DNA of 60,939 nt from Prevotellaceae bacterium (GTDB lineage Bacteria; Bacteroidota; Bacteroidia; Bacteroidales; Bacteroidaceae), in contig JAQYET010000041.1 in assembly GCA_028723525.1 (NCBI GenBank), positions 1 through 60,939 of the forward strand, written 5' to 3'. Within the stretch, counting starts at the first letter, position 1. The number at the start of each line of letters is the position of its first letter. Position numbers and translations under genes: made by a program. The notes beneath the pieces were generated by a model. It worked only from the letters and a program-made list of their open reading frames with translations. It had not been told where the DNA came from and made no database searches. Of the stretch, positions 60,730-60,939 are shown piece by piece.

Positions 60730-60939
60730 AGAAACGCAATTATCAATGTCCCAAATAAGCAAGAGCAGAGCCAAACCCTTTTGAGTTCTGCCGAGCGGGC
60801 CGGACTTCGCTCGAAGAGCAATGTCCCTAAACTAAGATTTCCGGAGTTTCAGGGGGAGTGGGAGGAGTGTACATTAGGAGATTACGGAAAAGTTGTAACA
60901 GGTAATACTCCTCCAACTAAAGATATTGAGAACTACGAA
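60730..60939 (+). pseudogene. Start-less HsdS-like type I specificity frame (runs off the window)
   Basis: An open frame from 60730 to the last base. From 60820 it reads NVPKLRFPEFQGEWEECTLG and continues DYGKVVTGNTPPTKDIENYE, the standard opening of a type I restriction specificity (HsdS) target-recognition domain. There is no in-frame ATG or GTG; the preceding codons (NKQEQSQTLLSSAERAGLRS) lead back to a stop at 60727-60729. A CAATGTCCC-type sequence occurs twice (60744 and 60819). I read it as a silent cassette, complete only by recombination with an expressed hsdS outside the window. Confidence 0.65.

Overview
The window reads as a chromosomal segment of a Bacteroidales bacterium, probably Prevotella-like. 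The grounds are direct: promoters have the Bacteroidetes -7 form TAnnTTTG, there is a complete gldK-L-M-N type IX secretion operon with a PorP/SprF gene, a UpxY-type antiterminator heads a polysaccharide locus, DUF4840 and SPOR proteins are present, and Shine-Dalgarno sequences are mostly weak. Species cannot be fixed from the sequence alone.

Layout. 1-12.6 kb: a truncated TonB-receptor remnant, aminopeptidase P, a nucleoside-gate membrane protein, a HipB-like regulator with two operator-like sites beside a decayed partner, tRNA-Ala(GGC), greA behind a long leader with a small ORF and a terminator-like hairpin, a HIT protein, a SO_0444-type metal efflux permease, a small lipoprotein, a Fic protein fused to an AbiEi-like winged helix, malate dehydrogenase and an ATPase. 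12.6-29.2 kb: a repeat-rich gap, then an AT-rich polysaccharide operon (upxY, acetyltransferase, Wzx, ferredoxin/F420-type reductase, pyruvyl transferase, GT32, Wzy, GT4, CapK-like ligase, nucleotide-sugar dehydrogenase, split heparinase-like lyase, GT4, nucleotidyltransferase), ending at glmS. No initiating sugar-phosphate transferase and no UpxZ are visible. 31-36.7 kb: a minus-strand housekeeping block (DUF4840, folE, SPOR, tpiA, DoxX/thioredoxin-like protein, DUF1599, lipoprotein), in which tpiA is in frame with the upstream gene across an A9 tract. 37-41 kb: a probable type IIS restriction-modification island (two adenine methylases plus an AlwI/BstNBI-like endonuclease) followed by an IS30-like remnant. 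41-47 kb: RND efflux operon. 47-55 kb: LpxA-like acyltransferase, T9SS operon and an outer-membrane protein. 55-59 kb: pabC/pabB (minus) and priA (plus). 59-60.9 kb: a tyrosine recombinase divergent from a start-less HsdS-like reading frame that runs off the end, the arrangement of a shuffling type I specificity locus.

Besides genes, the window carries several dispersed repeat families: a 16-bp unit phased at 22 bp in three gaps, an AACCCCAATC-type inverted repeat that forms terminators and a small MITE-like element, a 9-bp GATTAG-type repeat, and a GTTGAGC/GAAGCGAAG repeat inserted in frame in aminopeptidase P. The most interesting regulatory candidates are the three 25-bp-phased repeats at the fic promoter, the greA leader, and the paired HipB-like operators. 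All functional calls come from reading the sequence; no database search was run.
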